A stretch of DNA of 64,000 bases, from assembly GCF_963666145.1 (NCBI RefSeq), contig NZ_OY762614.1, positions 1,970,001 to 2,034,000 on the forward strand. Reading direction: 5' to 3'. A model generated the notes under the pieces. That model searched no databases and was not told the DNA's origin. It worked only from the letters and a program-made list of their open reading frames with translations. Numbering within the stretch: position 1 is the stretch's first letter; every line of letters begins with the position of its first letter. Of this stretch, positions 35,449 through 44,611 are shown in pieces. The translations under genes were made by a program, and so were the position numbers. This stretch comes from an uncultured Desulfobacter sp. GTDB lineage: Bacteria > Desulfobacterota > Desulfobacteria > Desulfobacterales > Desulfobacteraceae.

Positions 35449-37201
35449 CGCACCGGCCTGCCTGTACGACAAGGTCAGGAAGCTTCTTGAAATCATTTAT
35501 CCCGGGCAGGCCCCGGACGCCCTGACCCGAAAGGCCATTGCCTTTTTCGAACCGATTCACGAATCCCTGGATGACGGCTGTGAATCCACGCCCCCCCTGT
35601 GGTCTGAAAAGGACATTGCCCTGCTCACCTACGGCAATTCCCTGGTGGAAGAAGAAGAACGCCCCTTAAGAACACTTGACCACTTTCTTGGGGAAGTGAC
35701 CCGGGACCGGTTCTCCATTGTCCATATTTTGCCCTTTTTTCCCTATTCCTCGGATGACGGATTTGCGGTGATGGATTATTACACGGTAAATCCCAGCCTG
35801 GGAGACTGGGGGGATATTCGAAAAATTGCAGCGCGGTGCCGGCTCATGGCCGATCTTGTGGTCAATCATACGTCATCCCGGTGCAGGTGGTTTGAAAATT
35901 TTAAAAAAGGCCTCCACCCGGGAAAAGATTATTATGTCACCGTGGAACCGGGAAGTGATCTTTCCAAAGTGATCCGGCCCAGAACCTCTCCCCTGCTGAG
36001 AGAGATCACAACACCGGACGGCCCCCGGCACGTCTGGTGCACCTTCGGCCATGACCAGGTGGACCTGAATTTTAAAAACCCCGACGTCCTCATGGAATTT
36101 CTGGCCATTATCCGCCATTACCTGGATAACGGGGTAGAGGTATTCCGGCTGGATGCCGTGGCGTTTTTATGGAAGGAGGTCTGCACCACCTGCCTTCACC
36201 TGGGCCAGACCCACAAAATCGTCAAACTCATGCGCATCCTGATCCAGGCCCACAACCCAAGGGCCATCATTATCACGGAGACCAACGTGCCGGCCCGGGA
36301 AAACCTCTCCTATTTCGGCATCGGGGACGAAGCCCAGGTGATTTACAACTTTCCCTTGCCCCCGTTTTTACTCAACACCATGGTCACGGGCAACAGCAAA
36401 GGGATTACGGATTGGCTGAAAGCCATGCCCGACACCATGGAAGCCACCACCTGCCTGAACTTCATCGCCTCCCACGACGGCATTGGCCTGCGGCCGGTGG
36501 AAGATTATTTTTCCCGACAGGAGATGACCCAGCTCATTGAGCTGATGAAGGCCTTCGGCGGCAAAATCTCCACCCGGGCACTCAATGACCACAAGGACAA
36601 CCCCTACGAGATCAATATCAGCCTCTGGGATGCCATGCGAGGAACGATTCACCGCCGGGAAGGCTATCTCCAATTCGAACGATTCGTCTGTGCCCACACC
36701 ATCATGCTGGGTCTCAAAGGCATCCCGGCCATTTATATCCACAGTCTGCTGGGCACATCAAATGACTACGAACGCAGGGAAAACCTGCAGTCCAACCGGG
36801 CCGTCAACCGCCATATCTGGGACTATCCGGAGCTGCGTAAAAGACTCGATGATTCTGACGATTACCACCACCGGGTATTTTCTGCCCTTTGCCGACTTGT
36901 GGACAAACGAAAACAGCAGGCGTCCTTTCACCCGGATGCCGGACAGAGGACCTTCAACATCAACCGCAAAATTGTGGCATTCCAGCGCAGACCCAATGAC
37001 GATCGAAACGCCCCTGCCCTGTTCTGCATTCACAACATCACGGACCAGGCCGTCATCATCCCCCCAAAAGATCTGCCGGAACCATGGCGGCGGCCGGGTG
37101 TGGATCTAATTTCAGCAACCCCCGTACAGCTTGACACGGGACTGACGCTCACCCCCTACCAATCCATGTGGATCAAAAAGAATACAACCCCAACATCTTA
37201 G
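35429..37201 (+). CDS. GH13_18 sugar phosphorylase, probably glucosylglycerate phosphorylase
   Basis: A 590-residue alpha-amylase-fold enzyme of the sucrose phosphorylase subfamily. The beta-strand motifs are ILPFFPYSSDDGFAVMDY, MADLVVNHTS, the nucleophile segment GVEVFRLDAVAFLWKE, the acid/base ITETNVP and FIASHDGIGLRP. The subfamily includes sucrose phosphorylase, glucosylglycerol phosphorylase and glucosylglycerate phosphorylase. Here the upstream phosphatase and synthase point to reversible phosphorolysis of glucosylglycerate to glucose 1-phosphate and glycerate. The ATG lies 20 bp inside the 3' end of the synthase gene. Confidence 0.84.
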   Translation: MNNTSLNAPACLYDKVRKLLEIIYPGQAPDALTRKAIAFFEPIHESLDDGCESTPPLWSEKDIALLTYGNSLVEEEERPLRTLDHFLGEVTRDRFSIVHILPFFPYSSDDGFAVMDYYTVNPSLGDWGDIRKIAARCRLMADLVVNHTSSRCRWFENFKKGLHPGKDYYVTVEPGSDLSKVIRPRTSPLLREITTPDGPRHVWCTFGHDQVDLNFKNPDVLMEFLAIIRHYLDNGVEVFRLDAVAFLWKEVCTTCLHLGQTHKIVKLMRILIQAHNPRAIIITETNVPARENLSYFGIGDEAQVIYNFPLPPFLLNTMVTGNSKGITDWLKAMPDTMEATTCLNFIASHDGIGLRPVEDYFSRQEMTQLIELMKAFGGKISTRALNDHKDNPYEINISLWDAMRGTIHRREGYLQFERFVCAHTIMLGLKGIPAIYIHSLLGTSNDYERRENLQSNRAVNRHIWDYPELRKRLDDSDDYHHRVFSALCRLVDKRKQQASFHPDAGQRTFNINRKIVAFQRRPNDDRNAPALFCIHNITDQAVIIPPKDLPEPWRRPGVDLISATPVQLDTGLTLTPYQSMWIKKNTTPTS

Positions 37202-37214
37202 ACAGGATAATTGA

Positions 37215-39206
37215 ATGAATTCCAGTGATATCTCCGGTTTCTCGAGACTGGATCTTAATTTATGGAAGGAATACCTGGACATTGCCCAGGAATTCTGGCT
37301 GCCCCAAAGCCTTAAAAGCAGGACCCGGTTTATTGCGATGCTGTGTCTTTTGATGGCCTTTGTGGCATCGCTGCTTTTTTTGTTCGTTGCCGCGATCACA
37401 ATCGCCACCCATGCATTTGTTCCTGAATTTGTCACCAAAACGGCACCGGGCCTGGTAAACTGGATACAGGGGATTATCCACTCCCGGCTGGTCTGGATGT
37501 TTGCTGCCGGATTCTTAATTCCGACGCTGGTTTTCAGTGCCTACTCAAAAAAGCTGAAAGGCTTCTTTTTGCCCTGGGGCATCCTCGGGGTGCTGCTTCT
37601 GTTATCATTCACGGTGTCGGGGCTCAATGTGGTGCTAAGCTATGTGGGCCGTTTCTTCCAGACCGCCCTGGCCCAGAAGAACGAACCCACGTTCTGGCGG
37701 TTCCTTTACGTCTATGCCTCCGTGTTTGTGATCGGCACCCCCATTGTGGTGATCTACTCATACATCAGAAAAAAACTGGGGCTGTTCTGGCGGGAGTGGA
37801 TCACCACCAGCTTCATCGACAATTATCTGAAGAACCGGGCATACTACGACCTGACCACCAGCAAGGAGATCGACAACCCGGACCAGCGGCTGGCCGAGGA
37901 TTTAAGGGAATTTACGGTGACCAGTTTAAGTTTTCTGCTGATCATCCTGGGCGCCATCATTGACCTTGTGGCCTTTACCGGCATTTTGTGGTCCATTTCC
38001 AGGCTGTTGTCCGGCATTCTTTTTGTCTATGCCATTTTCGGCACATTGATCACCATATTTATAGGCAAGCGACTGGTGGGTCTCAACTACAACCAGCTGC
38101 GCAAGGAAGCCGATTTCAGGTACGGCCTGATCCACATCCGGGACAATGCCGAATCCATCGCCTTTTACCAGGGGGAAAAAGGAGAAAAGGAACAGATTGC
38201 CAAACGGTTCAAAGCAGTGCTGAAAAACTTTAATTTTCTCATCGGATGGCAGCGGAATCTTGATTTTTTCACCACCGGATACAATTACCTGGTTATCATC
38301 CTGCCGGCCATGATTGTGGCCCCCATGTATTTTGCGGGCAAGGTGGAATTTGGTGAGATCTCCCAGGCATCCTTCGCCTTTGGTCAGGTATTGAGCGCCT
38401 TTTCCATTATCGTCCAGTATTTTGACAGCATCAGCGCCTTTGCCGCCGGTATCAACCGTGTCTCCACATTCAAGGATCGGCTTTTCAGGGCCTCCGGATC
38501 AAAAATTTCGGAAAATGATACCGACCAGACCCGGATTCAGCGAATTGCCAAAGAGACCATCCGGGTGCAGAATCTGACTCTGCAGACCCCGGATTATAAA
38601 CGAACCCTGATCCAAAATCTGAACATTGACCTTGATTCGGGTAGAAACATCCTGATCATGGGCCATTCCGGTGCCGGCAAAAGTTCTCTGCTCCGGGGCA
38701 TTGCAGGCCTCTGGGCCTCTGGCGCAGGCACCATTGAACACCCGCCGGCGGATAAGGTTATGTTTCTGCCCCAGAAACCCTATATGGTACTGGGCAGCCT
38801 GCGCGAACAGATAGAGTACCCCAGCGGGACACACCTGGACGACAATCAGATCAAAGCGGTCATGGAGAAGGTGAATCTCACGGATCTGTACCAGAAACTG
38901 CAGGGAGCCGCCGGAGACAACTCTTTTCTGGACGTGGAAAACAACTGGGAAGAGATGCTTTCCCAGGGCGAGCAGCAGCGGCTGGCCTTTGCCAGACTTT
39001 TGATTACACGACCAAAGTTCGCCATTCTGGACGAAGCCACATCCGCTTTGGACGTGGACAACGAAAAGGCCTTGTACAACACCTTGTCACAACTTAACAT
39101 CACCTACATCAGCGTGGGCCACCGCCCAACCTTAACGGCCTATCACGGCAAAATCCTGTTCATACAGGGTGACGGCGGATGGGAAATCCGGGAACCATCA
39201 CATTAA
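37215..39206 (+). CDS. ABC transporter, fused permease-ATPase, SbmA/YddA-like
   Basis: A 663-residue half-transporter with a membrane domain of the ABC_membrane_2/SbmA-BacA type. Two or more additional N-terminal helices are followed by the family motif region (FWREWITTSFIDNYLKNRAYY, DNPDQRLAEDLREF). The cytoplasmic ATPase has Walker A GHSGAGKSSLLRG, signature LSQGEQQRLAFAR and Walker B AILDEATSALD. Relatives move peptides, bleomycin-like compounds or vitamin B12; the substrate is unknown. It follows the phosphorylase gene by 13 bp with an AGGATAATTGA ribosome site, so it may be co-transcribed with the glucosylglycerate genes. Confidence 0.87.
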   Translation: MNSSDISGFSRLDLNLWKEYLDIAQEFWLPQSLKSRTRFIAMLCLLMAFVASLLFLFVAAITIATHAFVPEFVTKTAPGLVNWIQGIIHSRLVWMFAAGFLIPTLVFSAYSKKLKGFFLPWGILGVLLLLSFTVSGLNVVLSYVGRFFQTALAQKNEPTFWRFLYVYASVFVIGTPIVVIYSYIRKKLGLFWREWITTSFIDNYLKNRAYYDLTTSKEIDNPDQRLAEDLREFTVTSLSFLLIILGAIIDLVAFTGILWSISRLLSGILFVYAIFGTLITIFIGKRLVGLNYNQLRKEADFRYGLIHIRDNAESIAFYQGEKGEKEQIAKRFKAVLKNFNFLIGWQRNLDFFTTGYNYLVIILPAMIVAPMYFAGKVEFGEISQASFAFGQVLSAFSIIVQYFDSISAFAAGINRVSTFKDRLFRASGSKISENDTDQTRIQRIAKETIRVQNLTLQTPDYKRTLIQNLNIDLDSGRNILIMGHSGAGKSSLLRGIAGLWASGAGTIEHPPADKVMFLPQKPYMVLGSLREQIEYPSGTHLDDNQIKAVMEKVNLTDLYQKLQGAAGDNSFLDVENNWEEMLSQGEQQRLAFARLLITRPKFAILDEATSALDVDNEKALYNTLSQLNITYISVGHRPTLTAYHGKILFIQGDGGWEIREPSH

Positions 39207-39832
39207 TTCTAATTTCGACCAACCTGCATAGGCTGACCTGGGACAACACCAGGCCAGTCTGTGCCTATGAATTTAAATTCGCCCCACCACTGCCGGCAAG
39301 CCGATGTTTCAGTCGGCATGAAATCACAAAAAAGAAATAAATTTTCATTTTCCAACGAAATTGTCTTTACCCTTCTATATTTCTAAAAAAATTGATTATC
39401 TGATACGCCTCCGACTATCCCATCCTCCATATACAGGCACGTTTTCGGAGATCAATCTACTTTTTAACATCAAGGCCGATTATAAACAGGACATATCCAC
39501 ATAAAAATCGGATCATATTCGATCCCATGCTAATAATACAAAAATGAACATACAAAACCCATTTAAAAAGACATATGTGTAACAAAATTTCATAACGACC
39601 AATCGTACCCACACGATAATCTCCTGAAAATTCACATCATATCATTGAGATAAGAAATAATACCCCATGAATTCAATAGCTAAGACAAACCAAGAATAAA
39701 AAAATTATTTTTTTTAAATATTGGCTTGTTTGTTGCGTAAGAGGGTTGCACTTGTAAGTGACAGGAGTGCCCTTGCAGGCAATCCGCCATAATTAATTAA
39801 GACTTAAAAAAGATTGGATTTAAAATGAATCG
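39207..39832. other. Upstream region of the urea operon (before the IS)
   Basis: About 620 AT-rich bases without a gene. It holds a hairpin (CATAGGC 39227-39233 with GCCTATG 39263-39269 and inner CCTGG/CCAGG) after the ABC gene, a GGATC-N6-GATCC palindrome (39510-39525), a sigma-54 promoter at 39722-39737 and the original urtA start codon at 39825-39827. Confidence 0.6.
39722..39737 (+). promoter_or_regulatory. Sigma-54 promoter of the original urtA
   Basis: TGGC at 39722-39725 and TTGC at 39733-39736 give the invariant GG-N10-GC spacing of -24/-12 promoters; the G seven positions in also matches consensus. Transcription would start near 39748, about 77 bp before the original urtA ATG at 39825. 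Sigma-54 with an NtrC-type activator is the expected control for urea uptake. No enhancer site was identified with confidence. Confidence 0.75.
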
Positions 39833-39853
39833 TAAACTCGACATTGGGCAGAC

Positions 39854-41539
39854 CTATTCAAAAGAAATTTGATATATTTCTGATACGGTCTGTCCAAAAA
39901 GAGTTAATATTTTTCTCCGTATGTCATTTAACCCACTGATAAGACGGTGTACTTCGCCCTCTTTATGAAAAATATTCACACAGTCTATACCTTCCATTTG
40001 TTGAAAAATCCAGCGAAGAGTGGGGTTTTGAACGGGTTTCCCAATCTGATTGGGCAGTGTTGTTTCAAGGCGCTTCAATTCATTCCGCATGCGACGCTGG
40101 GCAATGGAGTAAATTAGTAATGATAAGGTCATCACCATCAACATTCCTTCGACACGAGATGGCTTTTTGACAAACAGCGACGATGCAAAAAATAAAGGGT
40201 CTTTGATAAATCGGAAGCCATTCTCGACCTTAGACTGGCCTTTATATCCCCAAAATACATCTTCGTCGCTCAACTGGAATCTTGGAATTGAGGTCCCAAG
40301 AACAAAACAGGATTTCTGATCGCGGTCTTGATCGACTTTTTCTTGATTGACCTTTAAGTCCACATTGATTTGCAATTTAATTGATTTGATCGGGGTATCC
40401 GGCGTTGGTCTACCTTTGACGGCATATTTGATGTGCTGTTTAAACTCAATAGTGTCAACCAGATGATACTTCCATTTATCACTGAGTTCTTGGAGGACCG
40501 TCATTGCTTCGGCTTCCGAGTCAAATCGTTGGGCCTGAAGATGGAAGAGTTGCTTTTCCGCACGTTCCTTCTCTTTTGAAATAGTTCTTTCAACGCTCTT
40601 GACCGCGCGCTCCAGAGCCCCTTTGGATCGAATGATCAACCAACGTTGATCAATTCCATAATGCCCTAACTCCAACGTCTGGTACTGATAATCATCGTTA
40701 ATCTCCGCCCACAGGTCCCATTTTAGGGCCTGTTCGATGACGGTCTTCACAATGAAAAGGGTTCCCAGGATGCGGGTGATAAACGGGATATCTTTCAAGT
40801 TGGAAGCATTGGATTCGGTATATCCTTTCGAATCCATAATCAGGTAACGAGGGGTATCGCTTGCTTTGAACTGACGAACGAGTTCACTGCTGCGTTCTTT
40901 GAAAACGGTATTATCCGAAGCATTCCCGTCCCAGCACTTACACAAAATGGGAATACCACCATCCTGGGATACCATCAGCTCCAGCACAGCCTGTTTCAAA
41001 TCAGGACGGTGGTCTTTGGAGTAACCATGAGTTATTTTGATGGCATGTTCATCCGAATCAGGAAGATACTCCCCGGTCAATGAAAAAGATGAAGTATCCA
41101 GATGGTTGAAAAGTAAATGGATACTTTCCGACCGACAGGTAGATGAGGCGATTTCGGTGAAAAGCAGTTCAGAGCTGTAGTCGACCGCATCATCAAGACT
41201 GCGCCCGAGCTTGTAGTGATTGAAGTCCGAGGCTTGCACCCCGGGACGGAACAAAACATCCAGCGGCTTGTTTTCGAAAAATTGAGGCGTCAGCGACAGC
41301 GGCCGATTGGAAAAACCCAGCCCATTGAGAACCATGCCGGCAATAGCTTCTCCGGCACTGATATTTTCCTTCTCATCTTTTGGTATGCGAGAGTCAATCA
41401 TTTCGATGATTTTCAAATCCTTGATAACGCCAGCAACAATACCCAAGTGGTCAATACGTTCTACTTTAACAGTTTCCAATGTTTGGTGTTTGGCCCTCTG
41501 CTTGTGTTGATTATGATGGTGCAAAGAGGGTATATTCAA
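39854..41539 (-). CDS. IS1634-family-like transposase
   Basis: A 561-residue DDE transposase. It has an N-terminal region typical of the IS1634/DUF4277 group (VERIDHLGIVAGVI), a core with LFNHLDTSSFSLTG, LIMDSKGYTE and the C-terminal KVENGFRFIKDPLFFASSLFVKKPSRVEGMLM region that carries the YREK-like glutamate. The most upstream start is TTG at 41539; no clear ribosome site is present. The frame is intact, so the insertion may be recent. Confidence 0.88.
   Translation of the reverse strand: MNIPSLHHHNQHKQRAKHQTLETVKVERIDHLGIVAGVIKDLKIIEMIDSRIPKDEKENISAGEAIAGMVLNGLGFSNRPLSLTPQFFENKPLDVLFRPGVQASDFNHYKLGRSLDDAVDYSSELLFTEIASSTCRSESIHLLFNHLDTSSFSLTGEYLPDSDEHAIKITHGYSKDHRPDLKQAVLELMVSQDGGIPILCKCWDGNASDNTVFKERSSELVRQFKASDTPRYLIMDSKGYTESNASNLKDIPFITRILGTLFIVKTVIEQALKWDLWAEINDDYQYQTLELGHYGIDQRWLIIRSKGALERAVKSVERTISKEKERAEKQLFHLQAQRFDSEAEAMTVLQELSDKWKYHLVDTIEFKQHIKYAVKGRPTPDTPIKSIKLQINVDLKVNQEKVDQDRDQKSCFVLGTSIPRFQLSDEDVFWGYKGQSKVENGFRFIKDPLFFASSLFVKKPSRVEGMLMVMTLSLLIYSIAQRRMRNELKRLETTLPNQIGKPVQNPTLRWIFQQMEGIDCVNIFHKEGEVHRLISGLNDIRRKILTLFGQTVSEIYQISFE
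41507..41536 (+). promoter_or_regulatory. Candidate outward sigma-70 promoter at the IS end
   Basis: TTGATT (41507-41512), an 18-bp spacer and TATATT (41531-41536) point out of the element toward urtA. The predicted start near 41543 gives a ~20-base leader to the ATG supplied by the element at 41563. The similarity to consensus is good, but the promoter is untested. Confidence 0.45.
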
Positions 41540-41562
41540 ATTTTTTAAAATTCAACTGCTCA

Positions 41563-42837
41563 ATGTCGAGTAAACGTTTTTCCCACAGATTATTGTTTAC
41601 CGCTTTTGCATTTTTTTGCTGCATCACCATGGTCTCCTCAGCTTTGGCTAAAGACACCATTAAAATTGGGGTGCTTCACTCCTTGTCCGGCACCATGGCC
41701 ATCAGCGAGACCACATTAAAAGACACGATTTTGATGCTGGTGGACGAACAAAACAAAAAAGGCGGCCTTCTGGGCAAACAAATTGAAGCCGTCGTGGTTG
41801 ACCCCGCCTCCAACTGGCCGCTGTTTGCCGAAAAGGCAAGGGAGCTGATCGAAAAAGACAAAGTGGCCGCCGTATTCGGATGCTGGACCTCCGTATCCAG
41901 AAAATCAGTCCTTCCCGTGTTTGAAGAGCTGAACAATCTGCTGTTCTACCCGGTTCAATATGAGGGTGAAGAGTCCTCCAAAAATGTGTTCTATACCGGT
42001 GCCGCACCGAACCAGCAGGCCATCCCCGCCGTTGACTACCTGATGAATGAAATCGGCGTTAAACGCTGGGTCCTTGCCGGAACCGATTATGTTTACCCCA
42101 GAACCACCAACAAAATTCTCCAGGCATATCTGAAAAACAAAGGGGTAGCCGATGCCGATATCATGATCAATTACACCCCATTTGGTCACTCTGACTGGCA
42201 GTCCATTGTTGCCGACATTAAAAAATTCGGCACCGCCGGCAAGAAAACCGCTGTGGTATCCACCATCAACGGTGACGCCAATGTCCCCTTTTACAAAGAA
42301 CTTGGAAACCAGGGCATCACCGCCGACAACATCCCGGTTATTGCCTTTTCCGTGGGTGAAGAAGAGCTTTCCGGTATCGACACCAAACCGCTGGTGGGCC
42401 ACCTTGCCGCCTGGAACTATTTCATGAGCGTTGACGACCCTGCCAATGATGAATTTATCGAAAACTGGCATCAATTTATCAAAAACGACAAACGGGTGAC
42501 CAATGACCCCATGGAAGCGCACTACATCGGTTTCAACATGTGGGTGAAAGCCGTTGAAAAAGCTGGCACCACAGATCCTGATGCGGTCCAGGACGCGATC
42601 ATCGGCGTAACCGTACCCAACCTAACCGGTGGTTACTCTGCCATGATGCCCAACCATCATATCACCAAACCCGTCCTCATCGGAGAAATCCAGGAAGACG
42701 GCCAGTTTGAAGTGGTTTGGCAGACCCCGGGGTTAGTGGTTGGCGATGCATGGTCAGACTTTCTGCCCGGTTCCAAAGACCTGATCTCCGACTGGCGGGC
42801 ACCTTTGAGAAACGGCAACTTCAAGGTAACCAAATAA
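41563..42837 (+). CDS. urtA: Urea ABC transporter, substrate-binding protein (restarted at IS end)
   Basis: A periplasmic solute-binding protein of the branched-chain amino acid/urea family. From ATG 41563 it has 424 residues: a signal peptide (basic start, FTAFAFFCCITMVSSALA) and a Leu/Ile/Val-binding-protein fold (IKIGVLHSLSGTMAISE, VFGCWTSVSRKSVLPVFE, FYPVQYEGEE), typical of UrtA. The first codons now come from the IS inverted repeat: ATG TCG AGT AAA replaces ATG AAT CGT AAA, keeping frame and length. No Shine-Dalgarno is seen before 41563. The native sigma-54 promoter is now 1.8 kb away behind the element. Confidence 0.9.
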   Translation: MSSKRFSHRLLFTAFAFFCCITMVSSALAKDTIKIGVLHSLSGTMAISETTLKDTILMLVDEQNKKGGLLGKQIEAVVVDPASNWPLFAEKARELIEKDKVAAVFGCWTSVSRKSVLPVFEELNNLLFYPVQYEGEESSKNVFYTGAAPNQQAIPAVDYLMNEIGVKRWVLAGTDYVYPRTTNKILQAYLKNKGVADADIMINYTPFGHSDWQSIVADIKKFGTAGKKTAVVSTINGDANVPFYKELGNQGITADNIPVIAFSVGEEELSGIDTKPLVGHLAAWNYFMSVDDPANDEFIENWHQFIKNDKRVTNDPMEAHYIGFNMWVKAVEKAGTTDPDAVQDAIIGVTVPNLTGGYSAMMPNHHITKPVLIGEIQEDGQFEVVWQTPGLVVGDAWSDFLPGSKDLISDWRAPLRNGNFKVTK

Positions 42838-42852
42838 CCCGGCATACAGCTC

Positions 42853-42883
42853 CGGCAGAAGGAATGCTTTATTCCTTCTGCCG
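42853..42883 (+). terminator. Stem-loop between urtA and urtB
   Basis: A perfect 13-bp stem CGGCAGAAGGAAT / ATTCCTTCTGCCG with loop GCTTT and no T tract. It probably stabilises the urtA message or partly attenuates transcription, so that the binding protein is made in excess over the permease. Confidence 0.7.
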
Positions 42884-42979
42884 ATACCTCAACACACCAT
42901 AAACGCAGCACCTGTAGCTCTTTTGGCAGGCACCTGACAGATTTGGCAAAATATTTTTCCCTAAGGGTTGAGTACTGAT

Positions 42980-44608
42980 ATGTTTACTTCTCCAAATAAG
43001 CGTTTTTCCACCCTGCTTTTTACCCTGGCTTTTGCAATGCTCACGGCATGCTTTTCGGTTTATTCTCCAAATGCGGCAGCCAGCGCCTTTGAAGAGGGCC
43101 TTGAAAAGCTTACCCAGAATAATTTTAACCACAAGATCCAGGGACTTGAGCAGATCTTTCAAAGTAAAGATCCCCAGGTGGGAAAACTTTTCTCGGCCCT
43201 GCTTGACGGCGATCTTTACTACACCAAAGTCGGTAACGAGGTGGTGTACGCCTCAAAAAAAGACGGCGAATATACCGCCACCGGCGTGCTGTCAAACGAG
43301 TTAACACAGCAGATCGGCAGCAGAAGCATCCAAAAAATCGGCATCAACAATAAAATCAGAAAAAAGCTGAAAGGCTGGCTTTCACTGCTTCAACTTTACC
43401 ATGGCACCCCCCGGGAACGGGCCGATGCAGTCTACCGAATCCTTGGGATGTTGAACCCGGAGATGGTAGAGACACTAAACGGTCTTTACAATGAAGAATC
43501 CGATGGACCTTTAAAAGAAGCACTTGCAACGGCCATCGCCCTGGATACCCTGGAGACCGGAGACAAAACCGCGCAACTGTCAGCCCTCTCCCAACTGGAA
43601 GGCAGCCTTCAACCGGCCGTCAAGAATAGAGTGATCAAAGTTCTGGACAAAGAAAAGGACGGGGACATTCAAAAGAAAGCCCGGAAAACCCTCCAGAGCA
43701 TTGAGTCAAAGATTGCGTTTTACGGATTTTTAGAAACCCTCTTTTTTGGACTGAGCGCAGGTTCCATCCTGGTCCTTGCGGCCATCGGTCTGGCCATCAC
43801 CTTCGGGGTGATCGGCGTGATCAACATGGCCCACGGGGAATTGATCATGATCGGGGCCTATACCACCTGGGTGATCCAGCAGATGATGCCCAACCACCTG
43901 GGGCTGGCCATCTGCCTGGCCGTGCCGGGTGCATTCCTGGTATCGGCCCTGTCCGGCATTGCCATTGAACGGTCCATCATCCGGTTTCTCTACGGCCGCC
44001 CCCTTGAGACGTTGTTAGCCACCTTCGGCGTCAGCCTGGTGCTGCAGCAGGCGGTTCGGTCCATATTTTCACCGCTGAACCGGGCCGTAAGTACGCCGGA
44101 GTGGATGAGCGGATCCCTGGTGTTAAATCCGGTCCTTTCCCTGACCATGAACCGCATTGTCATCTTCTTTTTTTGCCTCTTGGTGTTTGGTGCCCTGTTT
44201 TTGATCATGAAAAAAACCTCCCTGGGCCTTCAGGTCCGGGCGGTCTCCCAGAATCGGAACATGGCCAGGGCCATGGGGGTGCCTGCCTCCCGGGTGGATG
44301 CCCTGACCTTCGGGCTTGGATCGGGCATTGCCGGCGTGGCCGGGGTGGCCCTGAGCCAGCTGACCAATGTCGGTCCCAACCTTGGCCAGGCCTATATCAT
44401 TGACTCGTTCATGGTCGTGGTGTTCGGCGGTGTGGGCAATCTTTGGGGAACCATGCTCGCCGGCTTAACCCTTGGCACGGCCAATAAATTCATTGAACCC
44501 TTTGCCGGGGCCGTGCTGGCCAAAATTATTGTTCTGGTGTTCATTATTCTCTTTATTCAAAAACGCCCCCAGGGGCTTTTCCCCCAGAAAGGGAGGGCTG
44601 CAGGCTAA
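42980..44608 (+). CDS. urtB: Urea ABC transporter permease UrtB
   Basis: A 542-residue inner-membrane permease. After a signal-like N-terminus comes a ~230-residue periplasmic helical repeat domain (EEGLEKLTQNNFNHKIQGLEQ onward), characteristic of UrtB and absent from LivH. The permease core follows (GLAITFGVIGVINMAHGELIMIGAY, VRAVSQNRNMARAMGV, FGGVGNLWGTMLAGL). I prefer ATG 42980 over the in-frame TTG at 42968; the ribosome site is weak in both cases. It is followed after 3 bp by urtC. Confidence 0.94.
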   Translation: MFTSPNKRFSTLLFTLAFAMLTACFSVYSPNAAASAFEEGLEKLTQNNFNHKIQGLEQIFQSKDPQVGKLFSALLDGDLYYTKVGNEVVYASKKDGEYTATGVLSNELTQQIGSRSIQKIGINNKIRKKLKGWLSLLQLYHGTPRERADAVYRILGMLNPEMVETLNGLYNEESDGPLKEALATAIALDTLETGDKTAQLSALSQLEGSLQPAVKNRVIKVLDKEKDGDIQKKARKTLQSIESKIAFYGFLETLFFGLSAGSILVLAAIGLAITFGVIGVINMAHGELIMIGAYTTWVIQQMMPNHLGLAICLAVPGAFLVSALSGIAIERSIIRFLYGRPLETLLATFGVSLVLQQAVRSIFSPLNRAVSTPEWMSGSLVLNPVLSLTMNRIVIFFFCLLVFGALFLIMKKTSLGLQVRAVSQNRNMARAMGVPASRVDALTFGLGSGIAGVAGVALSQLTNVGPNLGQAYIIDSFMVVVFGGVGNLWGTMLAGLTLGTANKFIEPFAGAVLAKIIVLVFIILFIQKRPQGLFPQKGRAAG

Positions 44609-44611
44609 GTT

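Larger units (their letters stand above)
39837..41570 (-). mobile_element. IS1634-like insertion sequence inserted in codon 4 of urtA
   Basis: Terminal inverted repeats CTCGACATTGGGCAG (39837-39851) and CTGCTCAATGTCGAG (41556-41570) differ at one position and are flanked by a TAAA duplication (39833-39836 and 41571-41574). Removing the element restores ATG AAT CGT AAA CGT TTT, an intact urtA start. The element is about 1.73 kb and carries one transposase gene transcribed away from urtA. Confidence 0.92.

Noticed and set aside
41479..41562. urtA start further upstream inside the IS
   Set aside because: The extra 28 residues are antisense to the transposase start; the ATG at 41563 matches the reconstructed native N-terminus in length and charge.
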